Numbered from the stretch's first letter, positions 45,763 to 59,092 are shown. The stretch is DNA of 64,000 bases from Diospyros lotus (GCF_014633365.1 NC_068349.1:37099192-37163191); one strand, 5' to 3'. Program-made: numbers and translations. Notes: generated by a model not told the origin, from the sequence alone.

Positions 45763-48700
45763 ATGGACTCGAAGCCAGCTCTGTGTGCGGCGCTGCTGCT
45801 GCTACTGCTCTGGGCTTCGCCAGCCGGCGCCGGGGACATCGTCCACCAGGACGATAAAGCCCCGAAGCGCCCTGGCTGCGACAACAAGTTCGTTCTGGTG
45901 AGTCTCTCTCCGTCTGTCTATTTGATATATTCGTGTGTGTGAATCCGTAGACGTGCGCGTGTACTGGTTTCTTTGAGCTTGTATTCGTTTGGCGCTGGAA
46001 GGCGACTGTGATTGATGGCTTGATGGTGGTGGTGATGGAACAAACTGATGCGCGCAGTGGAGTGTGATTTTTTAGCTTCTTTTGACGTTGGACAGTGGAG
46101 GCGGATTTTTTTTTTTTTTTTGTGAATTTAGAGATTTATAGTTAATGGTTTTTGAGAGAGTTGGGGTTTGTATCGGTTAGGATTTATGCTGATTGTTGCG
46201 CTGGCGACAGGGGAAATTGAGACCTGCAGCAGAAGGTCGTGTTTTTTTCGATTTGTTTTGGATTTTATTGAAGGGGGTGTTAGTTTTTTTTTTTTTTTTT
46301 TTTTAATTGCAGGATTTGCCCTTTTCCCTCTACACTTTCAGTTGGTTTTGATGTTGTCATCATTAGTTACTAATGCTTTCGTTATAGTTTTTTGTTACCC
46401 GGGCTTCATCTTTAGGATTTGTTTTATGAATTATTCTGGTTTTACTTATTGCTTCCCTGTTTTGACAATCCGTGTTACTTCTAATGCTATTTATTTATTT
46501 ATAACTATTAGCCAAATGATTTTGCAAATTGGTTTTCTCACACTTTCAGCAGTTTCTTGCCCCCTGTTTTTTGCAGGAGTGTTGTTGCTAAAAATTGTTT
46601 TGTACTGATTTGATGGTTGATGGTCTTCAAGTTTCCTTGTTTTAACGGGGAAACAATAGTAATTGTTACAGTAGAAACTGTCTCTTCTAATAGTTCTTCC
46701 TATTGATAAGTGTAACCTTTTTTTATGTTCTGAATTGGTGACTGCGAAGCCTTTCTGGAGCTGTATTTTCTGGGTCATATGCGAACAATCGCATATTTAT
46801 CTGCTAATTGACGTGACTGTTGGCTTTTCAAATTATGAGTGCCGCATAAGATTGGTTTGAATTTGAATACTGAGCATGTGTGACGGCATGGCATGTATGA
46901 CACTTTTCTTACATTGTCTAAGTGACCTCATTTCTCCATGGTTTGTAACTGCAGGGTTTGTTAATTTCTTGATTCTTTACTCCTCTATCAGTTCACAGTT
47001 GAATTTTGAATCTGTTTTTTTAGGTGAAAGTCCCAACTTATGTTGATGGTAAAGAAGTGGCCGAATTTGTAGGTGTAGGTGCTCGCTTTGGCGTCACCCT
47101 AGAATCAAAGGAGAAGGATGCCAATCAAACTAAAATTGCTCTTGCGGATCCACCTGATTGTTGTAGTAAACTGAAAAACAAGGTTTCCATTTTCTTCTAC
47201 TATGTTTTTACATTAGCCACTCATTTTCTAGTCATAGATGCATGCCACTTGCATTAGGTGCACCAAGTAATATCACGAACTTGTAATTTGGAGTGTCTTG
47301 TTGTTTGGTAGCTTACTGGTGAGGTCATCATTGTGTATCGGGGTCAATGTAGTTTCACAGTGAAGGCTAATGCTGCAGAAGATGCTGGTGCTTCAGGCAT
47401 CCTTATTATAAACAACCGTACAGGTATTTTGCAATGCCCTAATCAAGCTGTTGTGTAATTGTAGTTGATTTATTAATGTGGATGCAGATGCCCAGCATTG
47501 ATAATATTACTTATTCTTGGTTAGGATAATTTGCCTGTGTAAAATTGATCCACATTGGTGTTCATAAAAGGAGCTCTGGACAAAAGCTTTTTAGCTTTCC
47601 TATGGATTTTTGAAAGTTATAAGCAATCTTATACGGTCAATGTTAATTGTTCCATATACATATTAAGATTAATTGTAAGGGGTGCTCATATTGAAGCTGC
47701 CATGGTGGCATTAGAAATCATACTGTCTTAGTTGTAACAATCAGTTGATAACTACTTTAAGTACACTTGTCCAAAGAGAATTTCCTGTCTAAAGCCATTT
47801 CTCTGTTTTATTATAATGTATAATTTACTCCTTTTGTTCAAAACAATCAAGCTATTAGGCAAATCAATTGCATAAGTTGTTATATTTTAGAAATAAAATA
47901 AGGATTAATGCTGTAGGCAAAGCCATTATGATGTTTTATCTGTGAGACTGACAAGTAATTAGAGCACAAGTCAGGTACATCTCATTTGTTTGTTTTCTGT
48001 CTTTTGTTGTGCAGAACTATTTAAGATGGTCTGTGAAGAAACTGAAACTGATGTAACAATAGGCATACCTGCTGTCATGCTGCCACAAGATGCTGGTAGA
48101 AGCTTGGAAGACATTATGAAGAACAACTCTCATGGTAAGCCTTATTCTGCGTGGTTGTAGGGAAATATTAAAGGAGCAAATGCATGTTTAACTACATAAA
48201 ATTACAAGTAAAGTATACCATGCCCCCCTGAGGTTTTACGAAAATACAAGAAGTACTTGTCACATTTCAGAAATTACATTAACCACCTCTGTGTTTGACA
48301 ACTGTTAATAAATATAACTACCATTTACCAATTTTAATGAAAAATATTAAATATTGAGTCAAGTTAAAAGACTGAATTTTCCTTGTATCTATATCTTTTT
48401 TTTTTTTTTTTTTTTTTTTTGGGGGGGGGGGGGGTTAAGTTAAAACTCCTTTTTTATCTCTTCTCTGTACAAGTTGCAAAAAATATATCCCCTTTGATGA
48501 TCTTTGCCTCCTTGAGATTTCCAGTTTCCAGCAGAAGGGTCAGTTCCACCCCCATCAGATAGCCTTCTTTGATTCAACCAAAGTTCTGAAAATAAACTCA
48601 TGGATTTGTGCTGTCGATAGCTCAATTTGGTCATAGCTTTCCATTCTCCCTGCTGTTCTTTATACTCTACATGGCTCACCTCCCAAAACTTGCCATCCAG

Positions 48701-51700
48701 TTAGCAGAGTAGAGTTGTAGCTTGCTCTACCTCAGCTGAGATCCAATACAGAGAACTGTGGGATTTAAAATTGGTATTTCTGGGTTCGGCTTGGTACCCG
48801 GAATCAAGAAAGCTTTGTTTGGGTGGCTGTGATTCAGATTTTGTGAAGAAGTTTTTCTGGATTTGTCAGATTTTGGTGGCTGTGATTCAGATTTGGGTTA
48901 GGTTCTTCACAGATGTGCAAATTATGGTGATTAGAGGCAATATAGGACCACCGCAAAATCTGTCCATGATCTTCTTGGATTGTACTCATCAATCCCCAAA
49001 CAATCAAATATAAATATTCTCTCAAACATGCTGTTGCCGCTCGTCACCTTGAATATCCCGTTGCCATCGTTGTTGCAGGTGGACTAGCGCTTTTGCAAAC
49101 ATCTCACAGGGTCATTTTGTTAATTCTTACAACCTCTTACAATGGGTGTAATAGACATTAACCTAAATTGAGGGCATTTGGGGATGTTCCTCAGCAATTT
49201 TGATGATGGAACATCTCACAAAAGGCTATGAAATGGGAGGGGTAATGCAATGCAACTTTTGTACAATAGGGGTATTTAATGTAATTTCTGGAAGTTTAGA
49301 GATACTCCCTGTTTTTAAACTAACTTAGGGGGCGACCCTAACATTCTTTATTTATGTGTATTCTTTGCCTCAGGCAATATGGTTTTGTTGTTAGTGATTA
49401 TTAGTTCCTTCCTGTTCAGTTAAAGTGCAGCTGTACTCCCCAAAGCGGCCAGAGGTTGATGTAGCTGAAGTATTTTTGTGGCTTATGGCTGTTGGCACAA
49501 TCTTGTGTTCTTCCTATTGGTCTGCATGGAGTGCCCGGGAAGCAGCTATTGAACAGGACAAGCTCTTAAAGGTCATTATCTTATGCATTCTTATTTCTTG
49601 AAGGTTCACATTTGCAGGATGCGGATACTTGTAGAAAGCTCTATTACTTTCACTTGATTTATGGGTTGATGCCATCTATGTAGGATGGTTCCGATGAGTT
49701 TTTGAGCATGGAGGCCCCTGGTTCAAGCAGTGTGGTAGACATCAGCACAACATCAGCGATTCTCTTTGTTGTGATTGCTTCATGTTTCTTGATCATGCTT
49801 TACAAGCTGATGTCACTCTGGTTTATTGAGGTTCTGGTGGTTCTGTTTGCCATTGGTGGGGCAGAGGTATGCCCATTATGCTTGTCAAGACTTTCTGAAT
49901 GCATGCTCACATCATGTAATGACTTATCAGCATTTGTTCTAAAATTTTGAGACCTAAATCCCAATTAAGTAATTAACAGCAAGTAAGCCATCAGGGTAGT
50001 TTGTTGTCAGCACTGCCAATTTTTGGAGTAATCCTGATTATTCTTGTTTAAAGGCTTTCCTTTTTCCAACATCTAACTTTTCTTCTGTATGTAGACTTGC
50101 ATAATTATTAGTGTATCTGAAATTCTTGCAATATGTGTCTGTATGCATAGTTATGGCTCACTTCTGGTGGTCTTTCCCCGAAGCAAGCAACAAAATATTG
50201 TTTATTTTCTTTTGAAAACTGCAAAAATGTTCCATTTGGAGGGAGCTGATCAGAAAAATTGGTAGAATATGAATTTGATGTTTCTCCAAAGCATATCAAA
50301 CTCAGTGAGATTTACTGAACACCATGAGACATTTTAAAATGATAGTTTTAGCACAAATTGGAATTCATTGAACATTTAAAATGAAAACTAAGAGAAGCAG
50401 AGAGCAATGATGGAAAACATGTAACTGATAGTGGGTTAGAGATGCAGCCTAAGTTTACAAGATATTTTGTACCATGAATATGGAAAACTTTAAAAATTCA
50501 GTGTCATATACCTCACATTCTAGTAAGTACACTATCTATACAAAATAAGCAAAACTGAAGTAGTATGTACCAAGCAATTGGCTGATCTCCGCACAAGCCA
50601 AACTATGAAATGGTAATAGGACTCAATTTAACCACTGAAAGTGACATGCCAATATTTTAATACATAGAAATGAAAGAGGTGCCAAACTTATTTAGCACCA
50701 TAAGATGCTAGTGACTGGGAGTTGTACAAGAGGAGCAGTAACAATGGGGGGAAGCAGCAGCTGGAGAACACAGCAGTGGTTTCAGCAGATGAAGAAGGCA
50801 CAAAGAAATAGAACAAAGAAGATTCAGTAGAGGAACCAAGAGAAGAAAATAGAAATAAAATGACTAGGAGAGCAGAAATAGTTAAGAGAAACAGGAAGGA
50901 CAAGAAGATGCAGAAACAGAGGAGAAAGATTCCAGAGAACAAGGCATTGCTGAAACCAAGTAGAAGTGGTAGAAAACAAGAAGTTATAGCAAGAAACAGA
51001 GTTCGGAGAGACATAAAGATGAGATGTGGCAAGGTAGATTGCCAACAGCAGTAGAGGGAAGGCAAAGTTTCAGGTTCTGGAATTTCTTGCACACAAAAAC
51101 CACACTCAAGAATTTATTAGGGTTTTATCTGCACTAAATATGAATACCTCTTGTTTCTTGGTGGCACAGCTTCCATACAGGTGATATTTCAACTACTAAA
51201 AAGTGGTAATGTGCCTATCACACATCCATAATATGAATGTGGATATCATAATCCTTAATATAAAAGTAGGTTGGAACTTAAAAATGACCTACCAACACAA
51301 ATAAGTTAATATAAATAAGCCAAAAGGCCAGTTTAGTACTTGAAGTATACACTCAACCTCAGTTCGATACCTATACGTTTTTTGGGGCCAATTTAGTACA
51401 TGAACAACAAAAATCAACTCAACTTTACGGTTTTTACTGGCGTGGCTAACGTGATTCAGATCTCTGTTAGCCGCACCAGATGTCTGTCAATGAATATCCA
51501 ATTTTGTTAATCCAATCAGTCAGTAACAGATTAGAGCACAGAGAGAAAGCAAAACATTGGTACCGGGGGTATCGGCCAACAAAGATTGAGGGAGGAGGGA
51601 GATTAGACAAGATCGGAGTGGCGGTCTTGCAGTGGTGACAGTGAAGAAAAAGGTGTTGGCAACTGTGGCTATGGTGCTCGGTGGGTCATGGCTTCTTCAC

Positions 51701-54700
51701 ATGGTGCTCAATGGGTCACAACTTCTTCTTCTTCTCTCTCATCTCACCCATCATAAGCGATGGGTTCTAGAACAATCTCTAGAACGTAAGAAGAACCATC
51801 AAGTGGAGTCAGGTCAGGTAAATGGTCCAAAAAAGAAAAGCATAGGCACCAAACTGAGCTTTGGATGTACTTCAGGCACTAAACTAGTCTTTTGCCTATA
51901 AACAAATTGGCCTTCTCCTACAGCTTTGTGAACAAGTCTCTTAATTTCACTTAATTGATCTTATTTAACAGACATGGTCGAATAGGCCCCTCACCCTGCC
52001 CCTCTTCTTTTCCCCTTCTTGTCTCTAGTCTCCTGTTCATTCAATTGATGACCTGTCCATGCCTCTAGATGTACAGGTTTCTCTTGCTTGGGGATTTTTT
52101 CTCGTACAGGATTTACGCCCTCAAGGCATTGTCTGTGTAATATTTTGTTTGCCACAGAAACAAAATGTATAGCTCTTGTAACACAGGCACAGAGGTTTGA
52201 GCTTTAAACCTGACATAAACTTGAGAATCTGGTTATTTCCATGTAGGGAGAATTTGGGATATGACAATTGATCAAGGCATGAGCGTTATATTTTATGAAT
52301 TTTTTATTCACATTTCATGAATGCTGAATCTTGGGTCTCATTGTATTTACAGGGTCTGCAAACTTGTTTGGTGGCTTTGTTATCAAGGTATGTATGTTTT
52401 ACTTATGGTTCTGTTATTTTTCTTGGGGCTGAGTTCATTAACTATTATTTGTTTTTGAAGTATGAACTGACCATGTAATAAAATATAGTTTCAGATGGTT
52501 TGAGCATTCTTCAGAATCATTTGTCAAAGTACCTTTCCTTGGAGCTGTATCACATCTGACACTAGCTGTCTCTCCATTCTGCATAGTATTTGCTGTTGTT
52601 TGGGCTGTTTTTCGCCGCGTCTCCTTTGCTTGGATAGGACAAGATATCCTTGTAAGGAACAACTTTCTACTGTATTTTCTTTATTTAACTCTATCACTTT
52701 TATGTGTTTTGATTCCTGAAGCTAGAAAGAAACAAAGAATGCCTCCTTCCTCAGACAACCCTCATACGAAATAAGTGATCATGTTACTTCCTTGTAATGT
52801 TACTTCCTGCCTGTTATCGCATTTACAACTCTTATACAATTAATGAAGATACAACTGCCTTTTTCCTAAAATTTAGGAGTTCTGCAGGTGGGAAAACGTC
52901 AAATTTGAAAGAACCATCCATATTTGCAATTTTTTTCACTTCACTAGCACTTAACTTCCCCCCTAGTGCAGTTTAAGGCATGGGATTGTTGTTGTACTAG
53001 CACCTAATCTGTATGGGAGAGAGAAGATGTTTAAACAATATGTTTGACAGAGAAGGTGCTTCAACAGTGACTGCAAATAAACAGTTCAACATTTTTAGTT
53101 GATCAACTTTTGTTACTGAGAACTGTACAACACACTCACCTCCTCTCCCCTTGTACCCTTTGCCCAGAAGAAAAGAAGACAATCAGAACATCCTGCTGTT
53201 GTATTTTTTGTTAAAGAGGAAAAGGTTTCAGCCATGTTATATGTTTTGAGTTAGCCTTCATTTTTGTGTGCATTGCTTCTTTTACTGCACTGAACCTTAA
53301 TTTTTGTGTGTATTACATGATTGCCTTGTTTGCATTATCCTATACTTCTAATGAGATGATTTGCATTTGTTCTGTTAATCTATATGATTGGACAAGGAAA
53401 AATACACATTTTAGAATAGTCTGATGTGCTGACTGTCATGATAATGTAGGCTCCCCTGCTTCTAGAGAATGCGCATCTCTTCCATGTGATGGATGCTGCA
53501 GTTGCATTATTAAATTCATATCCAAGCAAGGCCATTTATAGAACTGATTATGGATCCAACTAATGATTATTTTATCCATTTGTCTCTAAACAGGGTATTG
53601 CTTTGATAATCACAGTTCTCCAGATTATACGGGTTCCTAATCTGAAGGTGATATTTTATTCTATTGTTAGGCAGGCAACAAATTTTGTACTTTCTTTTGA
53701 CGTTCTCAATCAGACGGTTGTTGTGATAGACTTCTTGCTTTCCTTGTCATCTTTGTTTTTTTCCCTTTCCTTCTTTTAATGACAAGTGCAGATGCTGGGT
53801 CTTTACTTTTTGATTCACCTTTAAGAGGCTGATGTTAAATCTTCTTTACCCATTGTACAGCCCAGAGAAGTTGAACTTCAAACTTCTTTTAAGTCTTGAA
53901 CCAGTTTCCTCATTTTCTGCCTTGTCTATTGCAGCATGTCATTAGGGAGAACCATATTCTACTGTTTCAGGTCTTTCATCTAGCACAATAAAATGCCATT
54001 ACTAGGTTCTGGTCCCACCAATTTTGTGATGTTAAGAAACCATATTCTACTGTTTCAGGTCTTTCATCTAACACCAATTTTTGACATGTTAAGATGGTTG
54101 GCGTTAGATGTACTTCTTTGTGTATTACTGGATGCTCTAGAAACAGTTTCATTTGTTAATCTTTTGTTCATAACAAATGTCTATTGAATTAGTTTTTCAT
54201 TGCTCTCAAATAGTGTTGTAAAATGATGACATTCTTGATGGAATCAGGTTGGAACAATTCTTCTCAGTTGTGCTTTCTTTTATGATATCTTTTGGGTGTT
54301 TGTTTCTAAATGGTGGTTCCACGAGAGTGTGATGATTGTGGTAAGTACTTCTTTTAAGACATTCCTGGCATACCTGTACAATATACAAATGACCTATGCA
54401 TATAAATGTCCAAGTCCCTTTACTTCTACTTCAGGTTGCTCGTGGTGACAATAGCGGAGAAGATGGCATACCAATGCTGCTAAAGATTCCTCGAATGTTT
54501 GATCCCTGGGGTGGCTACAGTATCATAGGATTTGGTGACATTATCTTACCAGGATTGCTAGTAGCATTTTCACTAAGGTTGGTTGATTCCGGGAATAATA
54601 TTTATGAGTGCTGATGAAAAATGCACCATGGCATCTTTTGTCTTCAAACATGTCTCCTTGGTTGACACTCCTACCTGATACCATACTGCAACACTAGCAT

Positions 54701-56058
54701 AATGTATTTAGTGCGTTGATTCTCCTAGGATTTTACCTGCAGTACTCGGACCTTTTACCTTTTCTCCTTAGTGACGCATCAAGGGAGTTTAGTATTTCTA
54801 TTTTTTCTATGCACTCTATTTCCAAGTTATTGATTTTGGAATTTGAGCATTGAATTCTTCGCATTAGATTTGTTGTGCTCAACCAGGTTTTTTCTTCCTG
54901 GACTGTCGTCAGATTGATGTGTTTGATCCTTGCAGGTATGATTGGCTGTCAAAGAAGAATCTGCAAGGTGGATACTTCTTATGGGCAATGATCGCTTATG
55001 GATTAGGTATGAAAAAATCTTTTTAACTCCACCATTTGTCATTTTCTTTCTGGCTTCTTTGCTTTTATATCTTTTCCTCGACTCGAGTTTTGGAAGTGTT
55101 TCTGTAAAAATAATGCAATGTGATGATAAGTAGTAATACAAATAGACGAATGGTATCCCAGATCTCAAGCTAGTACAGTTCAACTCTTTCTAGTGATGAA
55201 GCTATGAGGTGGGATAATTCTTGTGACCGTTTCGCTTGTGTCTATGGATTGCACTAATTCTCAAAGTAATCATTAATCTAACTTTGTGCAAAATTTTCTG
55301 TATAGGTCTCCTCATAACGTATGTGGCACTCAACTTGATGGACGGACATGGCCAACCAGCTCTGCTTTACATTGTTCCTTTCACTCTAGGTACGTGGCCC
55401 CACCCTGACAATTATTTTAATTTTTTAACTTCCACAGGCATGGATGTGAACAAGGGTTTGTTTGAGTCGCCATTTTCAGTTTTGTCTCATTTCTTGTTTT
55501 CAAAAAAGGTGAAAAACTAAGAACACCAAAATAGAGTTTATGTTTTTGTTTCCATTTGATTTTCTAGCCATCCTTACATCAACCCAACCAATTTTTTGGG
55601 CTTGGGGATGGGAGAGCTTTTGTCAATAAAAGTAACCTTTTACACATTCAATCATGTGATAAATACACAGTAATTTTCAGCTTTTATCTTTAAAATTATG
55701 AAAAAGACAGCATTATCAAATGTAATTTTTGGCTATTTGTATTTAGCATGAGGCAAATGAAAACGAAGATCAAAATTAAACAAAACAAACCCGAACTAGC
55801 CATATCATTATTCTTTTAGGGAGTATTGTTCTCTGATGATTATGGAGATTCAAGAAGCTATGCCATCGTTTCGGAGCCTTCTTGACCCCGGCCCGGCTAG
55901 TAGGATTGAAAAGGATTGAAACATGTAAAGCATTTTTTTTTGTTGCAGGAACATTCTTGACATTGGGGAAAAAGAGAGGCGAGCTCAAGATTCTTTGGAC
56001 GAGAGGAGAACCAGAAAGACCTTGTCCGCACGTTCATCCACAACCAACGCCCCAATAA
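45763..56058 (+). CDS. SPPL: PA-domain signal peptide peptidase-like intramembrane protease (SPPL), 535 aa, 14 exons
   Basis: Exons are 45763-45897, 47024-47182, 47312-47423, 48015-48134, 49420-49571, 49684-49866, 52353-52387, 52495-52651, 53594-53647, 54248-54340, 54435-54577, 54936-55006, 55306-55389 and 55949-56058. All introns are GT-AG; 1608 nt in frame. A cleavable signal peptide ([20 protein letters not shown]) is followed by a lumenal protease-associated domain with paired cysteines ([22 protein letters not shown]) and an N-glycosylation site (NNRT). Multiple membrane spans carry the presenilin/SPP signature: YD at 381-382 (FFYDIFWVF), GFGD at 432-435 and PAL at 489-491. Both catalytic aspartates (382, 435) are present. 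Family role: GxGD aspartyl protease cleaving type II membrane proteins or signal peptides within the bilayer, in the endomembrane system. The C-terminus is short and Pro-rich. Length matches plant SPPL2-5. Which paralogue is not determinable by eye. Confidence 0.95.
48212..49342. mobile_element. TIR element in SPPL intron 4 (MULE-like, tentative)
   Basis: The left end (ATGCCCCCCTGAGGTTTTAC ... CAGAAATTACATTAACCACC) is inverted relative to the right end (complement of TAGGGTCGCCCCCTAAG ... CCAGAAATTACATTAAATACC). CAGAAATTACATTAA is shared exactly. Total length is about 1.1 kb with no transposase ORF. It contains a T-run/G-run homopolymer junction at about 48400-48434. No convincing TSD was found, so borders are approximate. 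Confidence 0.6.
51319..51896. mobile_element. 578-bp MULE-type MITE in SPPL intron 6
   Basis: Long inverted repeats of about 75 bp: the left GCCAAAAGGCCAGTTTAGTA matches the complement of the right, GGCAAAAGACTAGTTTAGTG. Further matched blocks are CTCAGTT.G.TACCTAT and TTTTTTGG. The flanks are TATAAATAA (51310-51318) and TATAAACAA (51897-51905), 8 of 9 matching, the 9-bp duplication of Mutator-like elements. The interior has only a short spurious ORF. Confidence 0.82.
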
Positions 56059-57427
56059 AAGTTTTAGAGAATGGTAGCTGCTGCTTTAATTAATATACAG
56101 CAGATAACCAACCTGTAGCCAATTCTGAAACCATACGGTTATAGCTAATCTAGGTTTGCTGTATACTTCTCTTAAATCTGTTATATTAGGACACAAAACA
56201 ATGTGTATACCCTTCATTTTATCTGCAATATAGGGCTGCCGGACAAAAGTTAGGAATTAATTTCGAGTAATGGAAGAGCCTAAGATTAAAAATCGTTTTA
56301 TTATTTATTGTTTCAATAAAAATTCATGAGGAACCTTTTTCACTGTCCGGTGAGACTCTCTTGAGTTTCGGCCAAGAATGTGATTAAAGCTGACTTGAGT
56401 GGCCGAATCTGTAACTGAGGGACTGGAGATACATTTCAGACCAAAAAAAAAAGAAAAAAAGAAAAAAAAAGCGCAGCAGCTAATAATATTTGAACTTAAA
56501 AAGGTTTAAAACTATTCTATTCTATTCAATTGGGTTACATTTGCAGCGCTCCCGCCCTCATACAAGACATGGTCAAAATCTGCTGCACCAACAAGTGAAG
56601 CATTATGAGAATGGACTACTGAGATATCAAAATGCACACAACTAGAAAGACCTTCCAGATTCAGCTCATAAAAAAAAAAGCACGCCTTCTTTTTTCCTTT
56701 CTTTGGGTCTTTATTTCCCCTGCAGTATGCCAAATTCTACCAACCAAAATTGCATTTTATAGAATCCAACACAAACATCAAAATCAATTAACGAAATGCT
56801 AGCTTAGCTTAGCTTAGCTTACATACACCAACTGAAGAACAACTCTTGTAAATGGCACTGTTAACTCGGTCAAAATTGTTCCAGCCAGCCAGCCACCGGC
56901 CACTCTTGTGAAACTCCCCCACCCCACACATCAAGGATTATTCTTGCCCATGGATTGTCCTGCCCATTCAAACAAGATTTCACATGCTATAGCATAATAT
57001 TGTAGCAGCAATCAAGTCTTAACAAATGATAAATGCCTCTTTAGTTAGTTATGATTTAATAAAAACAATTAAGTATAAAATTGCTTGGAGACATGGTAGG
57101 AAACTACTGTTCTACTTCAACATATCCTCCTACCCCGAAAAGCATATATGAGGGGTAGCAGTGTATATATTTTATATTCTGTTGCTATATTATGTAAATG
57201 AGATTGGCAACGGGCCCAAAGCAGAGTTTTTGTTTGGGATAAAGGAGAGAGGGAGGGGCACGTGAAATGCAGGTTGAAAGTATAGGGTGGAAGAAAAGAC
57301 TAGAGGAAGAGCCCCAGAGAAGCAGCCAATTAGGATGATCATTCAAATTATCAACTCAACTCATCTTTTCTATAAAGCAAATACCAATCAGAAAGTATAT
57401 CTATAAACAAACATGATAAACCAAAGA
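56059..57427. other. SPPL 3' UTR and spacer
   Basis: Polyadenylation-like AATAAA occurs at 56054 (overlapping the stop) and AATAAAAA near 56309. A minus-strand frame at about 56512-56720 (ending VTQLNRIE) is open for about 70 codons but has no start, partner exon or recognised homology. A small AGCTT pentamer repeat lies at about 56801-56820. Confidence 0.5.
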
Positions 57428-57745
57428 GCCTGTTGTCGTGCACTAAATTTTTGGGGGTCAAATTCCATGCAGGCACCACATAAGACAGTGTGGGAATGAC
57501 ACAGGCAGCTGCATGGCATGTTTATTTGACCTGTGGGGGCTGAAGACTGCATGCTATCTTCATGGCGGCACAACACGCAGGAACAAAGCGATAGCTAGGC
57601 TAGCTTCTTGGCTGATTGCACGACAAGGATATTGAATAGACCTAGAGTTCTCGAGGTTATTCTAGAATGTTCTAGTAAGGTTATCTTGTAATGTTAAAGT
57701 TCTAGGTAGGTGAAGGCCAAAAGTCGCACAGAGGGTTGACCAACT
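57428..57745 (+). repeat. left copy of an LTR-like repeat (TGTCGTGCACTAAA...)
   Basis: It starts TGTTGTCGTGCACTAAAT and matches 61397-62400 in order. Shared blocks include TGTCG(T/C)GCACTAAA, TGCATGGCA, CATGGNGGCA, CCTAGAGTTCTC, CTTGTAATGT and TCTAGGTAGGT. Identity is moderate. It stops matching near 57745, where the decayed minus-strand gene begins. Confidence 0.6.
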
Positions 57746-59065
57746 AGTTCTCCAGCCATTTGCTCATCCTTCAATGCAATAGGCAAGCATTTGGATTTGC
57801 CAGTTGGAGGAAGAACCAACACAGCAGCGGGAGTTTTGTTCCCATCGACAAAACCGTTGACTTCTTCTGCTATCTCCCTTAGCTTTTCTCCAGCTACAGC
57901 CGGCTTCCAACATTCCTCACAACTTTGAATCTGCTGCTGGTGGAGGTTACTATCAGGGTCATAACTCGTAGAAGATTTCCCTCGGCTGAAAGAGAAATCG
58001 GCATCTCTCTTTTCAGCAAATGTGTCTTGAAACCCCTGCTTTAGTTACCTCTGTTACCACCAGCACTGAAAACGGGTTCTCACCTTTTGCAATCTGGCTT
58101 GCACCTTCTGAAATGGCAGCAACACCATCACATTGTTTAGTGCTAGTGTCTTTTATGTTGGTGGTAAGATACCCTCCAGCTAATGCTGTCTTCACCTTCT
58201 CGCTGCATATTTTAACCTGAGCCAAAGAATCCTCAGCTTTTCCCGAAACCACATCCCCCACATTAGCCGATTCTCCATATATTGGGCTAGACACCTGCGG
58301 TAATGTAAGGGGCTTTGCTTCCTTTGTCAATCCCTTCAATACCCTTTGTTTTTTTCCTGCCAGCTCTCATTAGGCACATCCAAATGTATTAGCTCTTCCC
58401 CTAGCTGCAAAACAACCTTTTAACTACTTTTTCTGTCAGAATTTGAGGATCCCCTGTCCGTAGTCCAGCAACTCTTCTTCTTTTTGTTCACTTGAATATT
58501 TCAGAAGCTCACTCCCAACATTTTTCTCCTCCAAGAGTCCTCTGTTACGGTAAGCCAATCTTGATGATTGATTGTCTGAATCAATCTTCTTCTGGTTAGA
58601 ATTTCCGGAGCGGTCATCTGCAACATTCCTTCTCGGTTTATCGAAGAATTCAGCGAAAAAACTGACATTATATCTCTTAGTCAGCATCCTTGCAAACACC
58701 TGCAGTAGCTCTCGTAGCGCACAGCCTATTTCCATGCTCGATTTGTGTATCACTCTTCTTGTTTCCTTGTCCAATTGGCTGAACTCATTATCAAACTTCT
58801 TTTCCCATGCCTGAGGCTTCTGGTGAAACTCCTCATGATGTCTGCCTCCAACTGAAAATGCATCATTCTTCTGTTGTAAGTTAGGATCCACTCGTTTCAT
58901 GTGTGCACTGCTTCCCATGGCCTCATGAGCAAGACATCCCATTGAAAATGCAGCATTCTTCTGCTGCAATTGAGGCTCCCATGGTCTCATGTGTGCATTG
59001 CCCATCATGGCAGAAATCTCACAGACGGGACAAGCCACAGGCCAAGAAATCGGAGCTCTTTCCAT
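57694..59065 (-). pseudogene. decayed gene of unknown family with a 30-codon internal tandem repeat
   Basis: The minus-strand frame starts MERAPISWPVACPVCEIS (ATG 59065-59063) and runs 209 codons to a stop at 58436. Coding-like sequence continues in other frames. 58339-58013 has an open frame containing KGLTKEAKPLTLPQVSSP. After a one-base shift near 58020, a further frame runs on (KRDADFSFSRGKSS ... GKSKCLPIALKDEQ) to a TAA at 57696-57694. Codon use is balanced over all three parts, so this was one coding region broken by frameshifts. The first part holds two direct 90-bp units (58831-58920 and 58921-59010) encoding related NLQQKNDAFSVGG / QLQQKNAAFSMGC repeats. I do not recognise the family. 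It lies downstream, on the same strand, of LTR and PBS-like sequence at 60321-60640, so it may be host sequence carried by a non-autonomous retroelement, or an element-specific ORF. Confidence 0.5.
58831..59010 (-). repeat. two 90-bp in-frame tandem repeats
   Basis: The unit begins CCTCATGA on the plus strand and contains TGAAAATGCA.CATTCTTCTG.TG and CTCATGTGTGCA. Exactly 90 bp separates the units, so the repeat is 30 codons and keeps frame. Confidence 0.9.
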
Positions 59066-59092
59066 CCTAAATCCCACACTTTCCTTCTATAA

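Noticed and set aside
45362..45887. Minus-strand ORFs rich in Arg-Glu and Ser-Leu repeats
   Set aside because: Antisense shadows of the GA/CT tracts in the SPPL promoter, 5' UTR and first exon.
46168..46608. 146-codon hydrophobic + strand ORF
   Set aside because: It is inside SPPL intron 1; T-rich intron sequence gives Phe/Leu runs. Splicing of 45897 to 47024 is in frame and removes it.
56512..56733. Minus-strand 73-codon frame near the SPPL 3' end
   Set aside because: No ATG-supported start, partner exon or known motif; most likely antisense 3' flank.
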